A DNA stretch of 64,000 bases from Pseudomonadota bacterium (GCA_020161855.1 JAIUNJ010000002.1:1-64000); one strand, 5' to 3'; numbered from the stretch's first letter, positions 47,033 through 55,784 are shown. Program-made: numbers and translations. The notes: generated by a model not told the origin, from the sequence alone.

Positions 47033-47950
47033 TCAGTCGCGTTGATGTTCTGCAAAGGCTGCCGCGATACCCGCAGCAACGCGGGCATTGTTCAGGACCA
47101 ATGCGATGTTGGCCGCCAGAGAGCGGCCCGCCGTGATTTCTGTCAGGCGCTTCAGGAGGAACGGCGTAACGGCCTTGCCCGAGATGCCGTCTGCGGCCGC
47201 ATCTGCCAATGCCGCCATGATTGCAGGCTCAATCTGAGCCGCCGGAATCTCATCTGCCGCGGGGATGGGATTGGCCACCACGACCCCCCCGTCCAGCCCC
47301 ATCTTCCACTTGGCCGCCATGAGCGCCGCAACCTCGCCCACTGTATCGCAGCGGATCGGCACCTTGTGACCACTCTGCCGTGAGTAAAATGCCGGGAATT
47401 CATCCGTACCGAAGCCCACCACCGGAACACCGCGGGTCTCCAGCACTTCAAGTGTCAACGCCAGATCGAGGATGGCCTTGGCGCCGGCTGTCACCACGGC
47501 AACATTGCTGCGAGCAAACTCGTCCAGATCATTTGAGATATCGAAGCTCGTCGCAGCACCGCGATGAACGCCACCAATTCCGCCGGTTGCAAAGACTGCG
47601 ATGCCTGCCAGTGCTGCGATGCGCATCGTCGAAGCGACGGTCGTCGCCCCCGTTCCTCCCTTTGCCACAATGCCCGGCATGTCCCGGATCGAGACCTTGG
47701 GGATGGAAAGGCCCTGCTCAGCGAACAGCGCCAACTCGGCAACGTCCAGGCCAGCCCGCAGCTTGCCGTCAATGATGGCAATGGTGGCCGGAACAGCGCC
47801 GCCTGCCCGGACCGCCTGCTCGACATCGCGCGCCATCGCCAGATTCTGCGGAAACGGCATGCCATGCGCAATGATGGTGGACTCGAGCGCCACCACAGGC
47901 TTGCCAGACTTCAGGGCCTTCCGGACATCGCTTGTGAGATGAACTTTCAT
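47033..47950 (-). CDS. psuG: Pseudouridine-5'-phosphate glycosidase
   Basis: A 305-residue PsuG/IndA-type enzyme that splits pseudouridine 5'-phosphate into uracil and ribose 5-phosphate. Family blocks: VALESTIIAHGMPFPQN, GGTGATTVASTM, ATGGIGGVHRGAATSFDISNDL, YSRQSGHKVPIRCD and VANPIPAADEIP. ATG 47950 lies 11 bases after the psuK stop. It is the last gene of the LysR-mttB-psuK-psuG operon. The pair with psuK completes pseudouridine catabolism. Confidence 0.95.
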   Translation of the reverse strand: MKVHLTSDVRKALKSGKPVVALESTIIAHGMPFPQNLAMARDVEQAVRAGGAVPATIAIIDGKLRAGLDVAELALFAEQGLSIPKVSIRDMPGIVAKGGTGATTVASTMRIAALAGIAVFATGGIGGVHRGAATSFDISNDLDEFARSNVAVVTAGAKAILDLALTLEVLETRGVPVVGFGTDEFPAFYSRQSGHKVPIRCDTVGEVAALMAAKWKMGLDGGVVVANPIPAADEIPAAQIEPAIMAALADAAADGISGKAVTPFLLKRLTEITAGRSLAANIALVLNNARVAAGIAAAFAEHQRD

Positions 47951-47961
47951 CGCATTCCTGA

Positions 47962-48822
47962 TCAAAGTGTCGAAGCGTTGGAGGCGATCACCCGGCCGGC
48001 GCAGACCTGCCCCCGGGCCGCCGCATCCACCAGCGAGTCGCCCTGCAGCAGGCCAAAGACGAGCCCGGCCACGGCCGCATCACCCGCACCAGTCACGTCG
48101 ACAATCCTTTCGGGAGGTTGAGCCGCGACGTGTTCCACTTCCTTGCCATCGGAGACAAAGGCGCCTTCCGGACCAGCATGGAGGACGGCATTCCGCAAGC
48201 CTTTGCGATGCAAAAAGGAGATAGCCTCGTAGATATCCCGCGTGCCCGAAAGATGCTCCATCTGGTCAAAATTCGGTGAGGCCAGAAGCACTTGCTGACG
48301 CGCCAGCGCCTTTAGCAGCTTTTCCGACTTCGGCACCGAGACCGGCTCAATGATAAGCTTCGGCCCCACCATCTCGGCAATGGTTACCAGCGTGTCGGTG
48401 CGCAGGTTGCAGTCAGCGACGACGTAGTGGGCACCATGAAGCCGGGCCTCATTGCTCCGTACCATTTCCGGTGTGATCATCTCGACAGCCCGCATATCGT
48501 TAAGCGCCGTAATCAGTTCACCATCATGATCGAGGAGCGCGACGTAAGTCCCCGTCGAGATTGGCGCGGTGACAACCCCAGACATGTCAACACCTGCATC
48601 CCGCGTCATGTCAAGAATAGCGGCTCCATGAGCCCCTTGCCCGACCACCGATATCAGATCGACCTTTGCCCCCAGCCGAGCAAGGTTGTGGGCAATGTTG
48701 CGCCCCACTCCGCCGGGCGACGTTACCACAACACCCGGGTTCGACGTTCCCAGCCGGTTGGCCTCGATTGACTTCGCCTTGATGTCGATGTTGGCGCCAC
48801 CAACGACCACCACGTCGCTCAT
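47962..48822 (-). CDS. psuK: PfkB family sugar kinase, probable pseudouridine kinase
   Basis: A 286-residue ribokinase-family kinase. The N-terminal GGANIDIKAKS, the GGVGRNIAHNLARLG motif and the C-terminal anion hole/catalytic DVTGAGDAAVAGLVFG are in place. With psuG next to it, the substrate is most likely pseudouridine. It starts 2 bases after the mttB-like stop, so it is made from the same message. Confidence 0.9.
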   Translation of the reverse strand: MSDVVVVGGANIDIKAKSIEANRLGTSNPGVVVTSPGGVGRNIAHNLARLGAKVDLISVVGQGAHGAAILDMTRDAGVDMSGVVTAPISTGTYVALLDHDGELITALNDMRAVEMITPEMVRSNEARLHGAHYVVADCNLRTDTLVTIAEMVGPKLIIEPVSVPKSEKLLKALARQQVLLASPNFDQMEHLSGTRDIYEAISFLHRKGLRNAVLHAGPEGAFVSDGKEVEHVAAQPPERIVDVTGAGDAAVAGLVFGLLQGDSLVDAAARGQVCAGRVIASNASTL

Positions 48823-48824
48823 GC

Positions 48825-50375
48825 TCAGAAGTCCGTCTTGACGCCGCCTTCCTTGATGCGGCGGTCAACAAAGGCGTCAAGCTCAGCACGGATCGTCGCG
48901 TCCATCGGAGGTTCCTCATAGAGTTCGAGAACCTGCTTGTAGACCTGATTTGCCTTTTTGTATGCATCGGGGCTGCCAGCGGCGACCCATTGTTGATAGT
49001 TGCGCCAGTCCGATATGATCGGCTCGTAGAAGGCGGTCGAATAGCGCGCCAGCGTGTGCTGGGCGCCGAAAAAATGGCCGCCCGGCCCAACCTCACGAAT
49101 GGCGTCGAGCCCCAAGGCTTCTTCACTGGTATCAATGGGTTGCAGGAATGCCTTGATCATTTGAATGAGATCGCAGTCGAGCACGAATTTCTCGAAGCTT
49201 GCAACCAGCCCGCCTTCCATCCAACCGGCGCTGTGCATGATGTAGTTGCCGCCTCCCATGGTGACACCCCACAACGAGAAGACACTTTCATAGGCCGCCT
49301 GTGCGTCGACGACATTGGCCGCGTTGGTGTTGGAGGTGCGGTATGGCAGGCCGTAGCGTCGGGCCATCTGGCCGCCCAGCAGAGTGCTTTTCATATACTC
49401 GGGCGTACCAAAGGCCGGCGCGCCCGACTTCATGTCAACATTCGAGGTAAAGCCGCCATAGATCACCGGCGCGCCCTTGCGCACCAACTGGCAGAAGGCA
49501 AGCCCGGCCAGCGCCTCGGCGTTCTGCTCGACGACGGCACCCGCGATCGTTATGGGAGCCATTGCTCCGGCCAGCGTAAACGGCGTCACACATACAATCT
49601 GGTTGCGTGACGAGAGCTCCATCATCCCCATCAGCATGTTGCCATCAAGCTTCAGCGGCGAATTGGTGTTGACGATCGTCATCAGTGATGGCCGGTGGTT
49701 GAACTCCTCCTCGCTCACGCCATGCGAGATACGTGCGATCTCTATCGCATCGAGAACGTTCTGCCGCCCGAGTGAATAGCATACCAGGGGCTTGTCGAGC
49801 ATCGTCGCCATGTCGCGAACGGCCACAAGATGGCGAATGGAAGGATGGACGTCGATTGGCTCGACACAGTAGCCGCCGCAGGCGTCGAGGCAATTAAACC
49901 ACTGTGACAGTTTGAGGAACTTCCGGAAGTCGGCAAGCGTGCCGGGCCTGCGGCCCCCTTCCATGTCATGGCAGTTCGGCGGGCTGCCCACCGACACAAA
50001 GGCCATGTGGCCACCGCCGATGGGTACGTGCTTCTGGGCATTTCGGGAGTGAAAGGTGAAGTTCGAGGGCGCATGAGCTACCAGCTCTTCGATCATTGCG
50101 GGGTCGAAGCGGACCCGCTCGCCCTCAACTTTGGCGCCGGCCTTCTTCAGCAGATCCCGCGCCTCCGGCAGCAGGAACTCCATGCCAATCTCACTGAGAA
50201 CCTTCAGCGAGGCCTGATGAATGGCTTCCACCTGATCATCAGAAACAATCTTGGTCGGTTCGAAAGGCCGCTTTGCCACGCCGCGCGGAAGCTGGGGCAC
50301 GGTCGTGCCGGCGGCGGCACGCCGCGGACTGTCACGGCGGCTGCGGCGGGTGGTTTCGGCGTTTGTCTCGGTCAT
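48825..50375 (-). CDS. MttB-superfamily corrinoid methyltransferase, non-pyrrolysine (copy 1)
   Basis: A 516-residue MttB/trimethylamine methyltransferase family protein. The frame has no internal TAG, so it lacks pyrrolysine; such relatives (for example MtgB) demethylate quaternary amines and load a corrinoid protein. Recognisable parts are VSDDQVEAIHQASLKVLSEIG, GRRPGTLADFRKF, TPFTLAGAMAPITIAGA and GGNYIMHSAGWMEGGLVAS. ATG 50375 overlaps the stop of the LysR gene (ATGA). The cognate corrinoid protein is probably the one at 56119. Co-transcription with psuK-psuG is unusual and hints at a special substrate. Confidence 0.9.
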   Translation of the reverse strand: MTETNAETTRRSRRDSPRRAAAGTTVPQLPRGVAKRPFEPTKIVSDDQVEAIHQASLKVLSEIGMEFLLPEARDLLKKAGAKVEGERVRFDPAMIEELVAHAPSNFTFHSRNAQKHVPIGGGHMAFVSVGSPPNCHDMEGGRRPGTLADFRKFLKLSQWFNCLDACGGYCVEPIDVHPSIRHLVAVRDMATMLDKPLVCYSLGRQNVLDAIEIARISHGVSEEEFNHRPSLMTIVNTNSPLKLDGNMLMGMMELSSRNQIVCVTPFTLAGAMAPITIAGAVVEQNAEALAGLAFCQLVRKGAPVIYGGFTSNVDMKSGAPAFGTPEYMKSTLLGGQMARRYGLPYRTSNTNAANVVDAQAAYESVFSLWGVTMGGGNYIMHSAGWMEGGLVASFEKFVLDCDLIQMIKAFLQPIDTSEEALGLDAIREVGPGGHFFGAQHTLARYSTAFYEPIISDWRNYQQWVAAGSPDAYKKANQVYKQVLELYEEPPMDATIRAELDAFVDRRIKEGGVKTDF

Positions 50376-51304
50376 GCTGCCTTGCCTGTTTCTCGGTAAA
50401 CTTCCAGCGCAGGGTCTGCGGCCACCTGCTTGGCGAGCCATTCCTCAAAGCGCTTCACTTTCGGCTTGTTCCGGTGCTCAGTGTGGCACGCAAAATACCA
50501 ATTATGACGGTGCTGAACACGCAGCGGGAACGGCTGGACAAGCCGCCCCAGCTTGATCTCTTCGGCGGCAAATGGCCCAATGGTCATGGCAACGCCCCGG
50601 CCTTCAATCGCGGCCTCTTGCGCCAGGATGTAGCTGTCGACCGTCAACCGGTTGTTCGGCTTGACGCCCTTCACACTGGCCGCATCGAGCCAGAGCTGCC
50701 AGTCTTCTTCAGCTGTATAAACGTCAATGAGCTTGTGCTTCTTCAGGTCGTCGGGCTTCTTGATGGCATTGTCGCCCTTGAGCAGCGCAGGTGCACAGAC
50801 AGGCGCCAGGTAAGAGCGGAACAGCGGCCGGTAGTGATGCCCAGGGGCCTTGTTGCGCGCCAGAATGATACCGACGTCAACATTGCGCTCGTCGAAATCC
50901 CAATCGAAATACGACGTGGACAGGCGGACTTTCATGTCGGGGAAGCGCCGTTCGAAATCATGCAGGCGCGGGATCAGCCATTTCAGCGCCACCGTCACAT
51001 AGACCTGCACCGTGAGTTCATTGTCGGCAACGGAAGGCCTGATGGCCCGCGTCTGTGCCTCGATCTGGTCGAAGGCATCGCGAATGGCCGGATAATAGGC
51101 CTGCCCGCCCTGGGTCAGTTCGGCCCGCCGCGCATCCCGGCGGAACAGCTGCAACCCGAGACGATCCTCAAGAAGTTTAACCTGATGGCTTACGGCGGAA
51201 CGGGTAATTCCCAGTTCGTTGGCCGCCATGCGGAACGAACCGAGCCGGGCGGCGGCCTCGAAGGCCGTCAGCGCGCGCAGCGGCGGCAGATCACGTCTGG
51301 GCAA
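50372..51304 (-). CDS. LysR-type regulator of the mttB-psuKG operon
   Basis: A 310-residue LTTR of the GcvA-like group. Helix-turn-helix is in the first 60 residues (LRALTAFEAAARLGSFRMAANELGITRSAVSHQV), followed by a ligand-binding domain. Its gene overlaps the mttB start, so regulator and enzymes are made together, and it faces the second mttB gene. It likely controls both directions from the 183-base divergent region. Confidence 0.93.
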   Translation of the reverse strand: MPRRDLPPLRALTAFEAAARLGSFRMAANELGITRSAVSHQVKLLEDRLGLQLFRRDARRAELTQGGQAYYPAIRDAFDQIEAQTRAIRPSVADNELTVQVYVTVALKWLIPRLHDFERRFPDMKVRLSTSYFDWDFDERNVDVGIILARNKAPGHHYRPLFRSYLAPVCAPALLKGDNAIKKPDDLKKHKLIDVYTAEEDWQLWLDAASVKGVKPNNRLTVDSYILAQEAAIEGRGVAMTIGPFAAEEIKLGRLVQPFPLRVQHRHNWYFACHTEHRNKPKVKRFEEWLAKQVAADPALEVYRETGKAA

Positions 51305-51320
51305 GATGGCTCACCATGGG

Positions 51321-51339
51321 TATTGACGCTCTCTCAATA
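51321..51339. promoter_or_regulatory. LysR-type operator between the two mttB operons
   Basis: TATTGA-CGCTCTC-TCAATA is an inverted repeat with 6-base arms, a LysR-box-like shape (T-N11-A inside). The region also has TCAC-N8-GTGA (51383-51398) and two copies of TCACCAT (51311-51317, 51406-51412). One or more may be regulator sites. Confidence 0.45.
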
Positions 51340-51487
51340 GCAGTCTTGTTTTCAGTATGTTAGAGGCCGCGGAGGGCCATGGTCACAATTTAGCGTGAAA
51401 TCTGCTCACCATTCAACGGGCAAAAAACAGCCTTTGCCTTCGCCGCGTTTCGGCGCATCTATGCGCTGACTGGCTAGGGAGTCCGCC

Positions 51488-53068
51488 ATGAGTGTTGCCG
51501 AAGATCTGTCAAAGCGCCGCGGGGGACGCGAAGCACGGAAGGCGCTGCGCGCCCGCGCAGTGCCGATGTCGGAGGCCGCCGTCCGTCCCGGGATGACCGG
51601 AGGTCAATACAAGCCGCTGAAAGACGCTGACCTGCCGAAGATTCATGACGCGGCCATGAAGCTCCTGGAGACCGTGGGCCTCGGCAATGCCATTCCAAGC
51701 TGCATTGAAGCGATGACTGCTCACGGCTGCTGGGTGAATGCAAGGGGCAGGCTTTGTATTCCGCGCAGCCTCGTCGAAGATACCGTCGCCAAGGCGCGCC
51801 GCCACTTCATCCTGCATGCACGCGACCCGCAGCACGATATGGAGCCTTCGGGCAATCGCGTGTACTTCGGCACTGCAGGCGCCGCGGTTCATATCGTCGA
51901 GCCGGAGAAGCAGGAGTATCGGGAATCGCTTCTGGTCGATCTCTATGATGCCGGACGCATCGTTGACGTCTGCGACCATATTCATTTCTATCAGCGGCCC
52001 GTGACGGCCCGCGACATGATCACCGGACACGACCTCGACATCAACACCATGTATGCCTGCGTTGCCGCCACGCGGAAACACGTTGGCACCTCGATGGTGG
52101 ATCCCGCCCATGTGGCCGAGTGCCTGGAAATTCTTCATCTCGTCGCCGGAGGCGAAGACAAGTGGCGCGAGCGTCCGTTCGTGTCGCAGTCCAACTGCTT
52201 TGTCGTGCCGCCGCTGAAGTTCGCCGAGGATGCTTGCCGTTGCCTTGAAGTGGCAGCGCGCGGTGGCATGCCTGTGCTTCTGCTTTCGGCCGCGCAGGCC
52301 GGCGCCACGTCGCCTGCCGCTCTTGCCGGCACCGTCGTTCAGGCTGTTGCCGAATGCCTGGCGGGGCTCGTCTATATCAACTGCGTGGTGCCCGGCGCTG
52401 TGGCGATCTGGGGCCCATGGCCCTTCGTCTCCGACCTGAGGACCGGCGCCATGTCTGGCGGCTCGGGAGAGCAAGCGCTTATCACCTCGGCCTGCGCCCA
52501 GATGGGGCACTTCTACGACCTCACCGTCGGCTCGGCGGCGGGAATGTGTGATTCCAAGCTCCCCGACATGCAGGCAGGCTATGAGAAGGGTGTGACGGCC
52601 GGCATTTCCGCGATGACCGGCGTCAATATGCTGTATGAAAGTGCAGGGATGCACGCGTCATTGCTGGGGTTCTGTCTTGAGAGCCTGCTCATCGACAATG
52701 ACATGCTGGGCTCGATCAACCGTAACGTCCGCGGCATCGAAGTGACCGAGGATTCACTGTCGATCGAGGTGATCTCTCAGGTTTGCCTCGAGGGGCCCGG
52801 GCACTATCTCGGAAGCGACCAAACGCTCAACCTCATGCAGAAAGACTATGTCTATCCTTCCCTCGGTAACCGCATGAGCCCCAAGGAATGGCTCGAGGCC
52901 GGCAAACCCGACATCGTAAAGCGTGCTGCTGCGCGCAAGCGCGAGATTCTCTCGACCCATTATCCGGACTACATCCCTCGCCATATCGACGAGCTGATCC
53001 GCGCCAAGCATGACATTCGTCTGCCGCGCGAAGCCATGGAAGCCGGGGATCCGCGCTGGGCCCGGTAA
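51488..53068 (+). CDS. MttB-superfamily corrinoid methyltransferase, non-pyrrolysine (copy 2)
   Basis: A 526-residue MttB-family protein, clearly diverged from copy 1, again without an in-frame amber codon. Family parts: LPKIHDAAMKLLETVGLG, TAGAAVHIVEP, ATSPAALAGTVVQAVAECLAG and MTGVNMLYESAGM. AGGGAG precedes ATG 51488. It opens a plus-strand operon: mttB2, Fe-S protein (0-base gap), homocysteine methyltransferase, Gfa-like protein. That order suggests it hands methyl groups via a corrinoid to homocysteine. Substrate not visible. Confidence 0.9.
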   Translation: MSVAEDLSKRRGGREARKALRARAVPMSEAAVRPGMTGGQYKPLKDADLPKIHDAAMKLLETVGLGNAIPSCIEAMTAHGCWVNARGRLCIPRSLVEDTVAKARRHFILHARDPQHDMEPSGNRVYFGTAGAAVHIVEPEKQEYRESLLVDLYDAGRIVDVCDHIHFYQRPVTARDMITGHDLDINTMYACVAATRKHVGTSMVDPAHVAECLEILHLVAGGEDKWRERPFVSQSNCFVVPPLKFAEDACRCLEVAARGGMPVLLLSAAQAGATSPAALAGTVVQAVAECLAGLVYINCVVPGAVAIWGPWPFVSDLRTGAMSGGSGEQALITSACAQMGHFYDLTVGSAAGMCDSKLPDMQAGYEKGVTAGISAMTGVNMLYESAGMHASLLGFCLESLLIDNDMLGSINRNVRGIEVTEDSLSIEVISQVCLEGPGHYLGSDQTLNLMQKDYVYPSLGNRMSPKEWLEAGKPDIVKRAAARKREILSTHYPDYIPRHIDELIRAKHDIRLPREAMEAGDPRWAR

Positions 53069-53731
53069 GTGGAACACCCGGTTCTGATCCGTATCCGGGC
53101 TGAGGCCTTCACACCGCTGGGCTGGTTTGAGACTGCAGGTGGCGATTTGCTGCCGGAGAATACCCGCTTCGTCATTCTCATCGGAAATGCCGGTCCGGCC
53201 ATGTTCAGGCGCTTTGCCCGGGAGCGCGATCCCCTGCGCCATGCGATGGACGACTGGACTCGCGATGTTGTGATCCCGATGGCGGAGGACCTCGGCGCGC
53301 AAGCCGTCTTCGCTTTTGACAGCCCGCCGCGCCCCTTTCTGACCTGGGCCAGAAAGGCGCAAGCTGGTCACGTCTCGCCCCTGGGCCTCAACATCCATCC
53401 TATCTACGGATTGTGGCACGCTTATCGGGCCGCCCTGCTCTTTCCTGTGGTGTTCGACTTACCGCGCACAAGTGCAGGTGCCCACCCTTGCGAGAGCTGC
53501 GCCAGCAAGCCCTGCCTTTCATCCTGTCCCGTCGGTGCTTTCGACGGCCAGAGCTACAATCTGAAAGCTTGCGGCCAACACATCATGAGCGACGCTGGAC
53601 ATCAGTGTCTTTCCGGCGGATGCCTTGCCAGGCTGGCTTGTCCTGTGGGAAAATCATACGAATACACACCGCCGCAGAAGCAGTTTCACATGCGTGCCTT
53701 CCTGGCGGCACGGCAGAAGGAGTTACCTTGA
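53069..53731 (+). CDS. Cysteine-rich ferredoxin-like protein, candidate corrinoid redox partner
   Basis: A 220-residue protein starting with GTG directly after the mttB2 stop. The C-terminal third holds eight Cys in a two-cluster pattern: CESCASKPCLSSCP, then KAC, QCLSGGC and LAC, fitting two [4Fe-4S] clusters. The preceding part (NIHPIYGLWHAYRAALLFP) loosely recalls the cobalamin-binding N-terminal half of QueG-type epoxyqueuosine reductases. In this cluster a role in reducing cob(II)alamin for reactivation is plausible, but this is inference. Confidence 0.7.
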   Translation: MEHPVLIRIRAEAFTPLGWFETAGGDLLPENTRFVILIGNAGPAMFRRFARERDPLRHAMDDWTRDVVIPMAEDLGAQAVFAFDSPPRPFLTWARKAQAGHVSPLGLNIHPIYGLWHAYRAALLFPVVFDLPRTSAGAHPCESCASKPCLSSCPVGAFDGQSYNLKACGQHIMSDAGHQCLSGGCLARLACPVGKSYEYTPPQKQFHMRAFLAARQKELP

Positions 53732-54642
53732 GCTACGACCATGTCCGAAAGAAACTCGTGAGTGGCGAGATCATCGTGCTCGACGGCGGCACAGGCACCG
53801 ATATTCAGCGTCGCGGTGTCGCGATGAGCGGTGAAACCTGGTGCGCTGAAGCGAATCTCACGCATGCGGATGTGGTTCGGTCGGTTCATGATGACTACAT
53901 TGCCGCCGGTGCCGATGTCATCACCGCCAACACATTCGCCTCGAGCGCGCTCTTATTCAACCATCTGGGGCGGGACGCTGATGTTCCGCGCGTCGACTCA
54001 GCTGCCTTGCGTGCTGCAAAAGCTGCGGCATACGGCAAGCCTGTGGCGGTTGCCGGATCCATGTCAACAATGCGGCCGATGACCAACGGTTCCGATCGCA
54101 ATCAGCTTACGGTCACCTGGCCGGAGGAGGATGCGCGCAGATTGTTCCGGGCAAAGGCAGCGGCCCTGAGAGATGCCGGCGCTGACTTCATCATGATGGA
54201 GCTTCTGAGGGACACTGACTACGCGATATGGGCGAGCGAGGCAGCGCTCGAAGTCGGGCTACCGGTTTGGATAGGCCTGTCATGTGAGCGCGGCGAAGAC
54301 GGCGCCCTGTATGGCTGGGGCAGGCCGGATTGCGCATTTGACAGGATTGCAAGCTCTCTGGCCGCTCTGCGGCCGGACGTCATGAGCATCATGCACACCT
54401 CGCCCAACGATACCGGCGAAGCGATCAACATCTTGAAGAAGTACTGGGGTGGTCCAATCGGTACATATCCGGAGAGCGGCTATTTCAAATCTCCTGACTG
54501 GGTCTTCGTAGATGTCATCACACCTGGCGATCTTGTGGACAAGACGAGAGAGTGGCAGCAACAGGGCGCGACTATATTTGGTGGCTGTTGTGGAATCGGG
54601 CCAAGTCATATCGAGGCACTGAGCGAGGCATTTAAGCTATGA
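53728..54642 (+). CDS. Homocysteine S-methyltransferase family protein (copy 1)
   Basis: A 304-residue Pfam S-methyl_trans protein, transferring a methyl group to homocysteine. The TTG start at 53728 overlaps the preceding stop and has AGAAGGAG upstream. Zinc-type Cys are in IGLSCERGEDG and the GGCCGIG motif near the C-terminus, with N-terminal LDGGTGTDIQRRG. It is translationally coupled to the Fe-S and Gfa-like genes. Donor (betaine, S-methylmethionine or corrinoid-bound methyl) cannot be told from sequence. Confidence 0.88.
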   Translation: MSYDHVRKKLVSGEIIVLDGGTGTDIQRRGVAMSGETWCAEANLTHADVVRSVHDDYIAAGADVITANTFASSALLFNHLGRDADVPRVDSAALRAAKAAAYGKPVAVAGSMSTMRPMTNGSDRNQLTVTWPEEDARRLFRAKAAALRDAGADFIMMELLRDTDYAIWASEAALEVGLPVWIGLSCERGEDGALYGWGRPDCAFDRIASSLAALRPDVMSIMHTSPNDTGEAINILKKYWGGPIGTYPESGYFKSPDWVFVDVITPGDLVDKTREWQQQGATIFGGCCGIGPSHIEALSEAFKL

Positions 54643-55022
54643 AAACTGGTTCATGCCTCTGTGGCAGCGTAAAGTTCGAACTGCATGGACCGCTTGATCC
54701 GGTTGTCGCCTGCCACTGTACGCAATGCCGCAAGCAGACCGGGAACTACTGGTCATCCACGCGCTCGGCAGACTCCGACCTGAAGTTCATTTCGAATGAC
54801 ACGCTGACCTGGTACCGGACCAGCGAAGCGGCGCAGCGCGGCTTTTGCCAGGCCTGCGGCTCAACACTGTTCTGGAAGGCGGATGGCCGGAGCACGACCT
54901 CAATCTGTGCCGGATCAATTGACGGCAAGACTGGCCTTGCTCTCGATGGCCACATCTATGTTGCCGATGCGGGCGACTACTACGAGATCGCCGGTGGCAG
55001 CTACCGGCTTCCAAAGGACTAG
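54639..55022 (+). CDS. Gfa family protein (glutathione-dependent formaldehyde-activating enzyme-like)
   Basis: A 127-residue zinc beta-barrel protein with the Cys pattern CLCGS, CHCTQCRKQTG and GFCQACGSTLFW, matching the GFA/CENP-V fold. Its start overlaps the homocysteine methyltransferase stop by 4 bases. Gfa relatives have a debated link to formaldehyde and glutathione; the demethylation context fits a formaldehyde or one-carbon role, but it is not proof. Confidence 0.9.
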   Translation: MKTGSCLCGSVKFELHGPLDPVVACHCTQCRKQTGNYWSSTRSADSDLKFISNDTLTWYRTSEAAQRGFCQACGSTLFWKADGRSTTSICAGSIDGKTGLALDGHIYVADAGDYYEIAGGSYRLPKD

Positions 55023-55023
55023 A

Positions 55024-55677
55024 TCAGGCTCTGGCGGCAAGTCCGCTTGCCAGTTCCCCATAACCAGTGAAGCGATATTCGTAGCCGAGACCCAGACGCT
55101 TGGCAGCTGCCTCCGCCTTTCTGGCAAGCCCTTCATCTTCCGTCTGCGCGAGATAGATGATCTTCGTATAGTTGCCGAAATACATGGGCAGCAGCTCCGG
55201 GTGGCGGTCAAGCCCCAGCCCCTCCCACACGAGCTTGTCAAAGTGCCGGGCCAGATAGTCCGTCAGGAAGAAGGCTGAAAAGTCCTCTGCCTCGCGCTGT
55301 GCGAAAAGTGGATTGCCGCTGAAAAAGGCATAGCAGTGCGGTCCGTCAATGCGCTCCACGCGCTCTTCCTCAAGCATCTTGTCCAGCAGGCCACCGGTGC
55401 CGCAATCGCCATAGAGCACGTAGATCGACTTGTAGTGTTCGCGGCCCTCATGGATCTTTTCGCGCACGGCTGGTACGATGTGCTGAGGCGTGTTGTGCCA
55501 CTTCGCAGGCAGGCACTGGATATCGAAAGCCCGCCACCTGTTGTGTTCGATGAGATCGACGATCTCCCGGGCCAGCGCTCCGCATGCAATCAGAAGCACC
55601 TCGCCTTCCCCCTTGCCGAAAGCAAAGGTTTCCGAGGGAGCGAGTTCCAGATGATCCTGCGGGGTTGTGCTCGTCAC
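55024..55677 (-). CDS. DUF1638 protein
   Basis: A 217-residue DUF1638 protein (LLIACGALAREIVDLI, YVLYGDCGTGGLLDKML, HCYAFFSGNPLF). The family is often beside corrinoid methyltransferase genes, as here. The conserved Cys, Asp and Gly residues hint at a catalytic or metal site. Biochemical function is not established; it may help corrinoid handling. Convergent with the Gfa-like gene, one base apart. Confidence 0.88.
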   Translation of the reverse strand: MTSTTPQDHLELAPSETFAFGKGEGEVLLIACGALAREIVDLIEHNRWRAFDIQCLPAKWHNTPQHIVPAVREKIHEGREHYKSIYVLYGDCGTGGLLDKMLEEERVERIDGPHCYAFFSGNPLFAQREAEDFSAFFLTDYLARHFDKLVWEGLGLDRHPELLPMYFGNYTKIIYLAQTEDEGLARKAEAAAKRLGLGYEYRFTGYGELASGLAARA

Positions 55678-55754
55678 GTCTCAGCCTGCTCAACGTTCAT
55701 TGACCGTTTACCATAGTGCAGCCTTGGTTCGCTTTCCGGCCCGTTAGTTTCGAA

Positions 55755-55784
55755 TTGACAGAACCTGCTTCAGGTCCCGTTAAA
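55755..55784 (+). promoter_or_regulatory. Promoter before the Flp pilin gene
   Basis: A perfect -35 TTGACA (55755-55760) and a -10-like GTTAAA (55779-55784) are 18 bases apart, about 85 bases before the pilin start. Confidence 0.45.

Noticed and set aside
50273-51340. 355-codon plus-strand frame over the LysR gene
   Set aside because: Antisense shadow; the minus strand encodes a complete LysR protein.
48825-53068. Pyrrolysine-containing MttB genes
   Set aside because: Neither frame has an internal TAG and no pyl genes are in the window.
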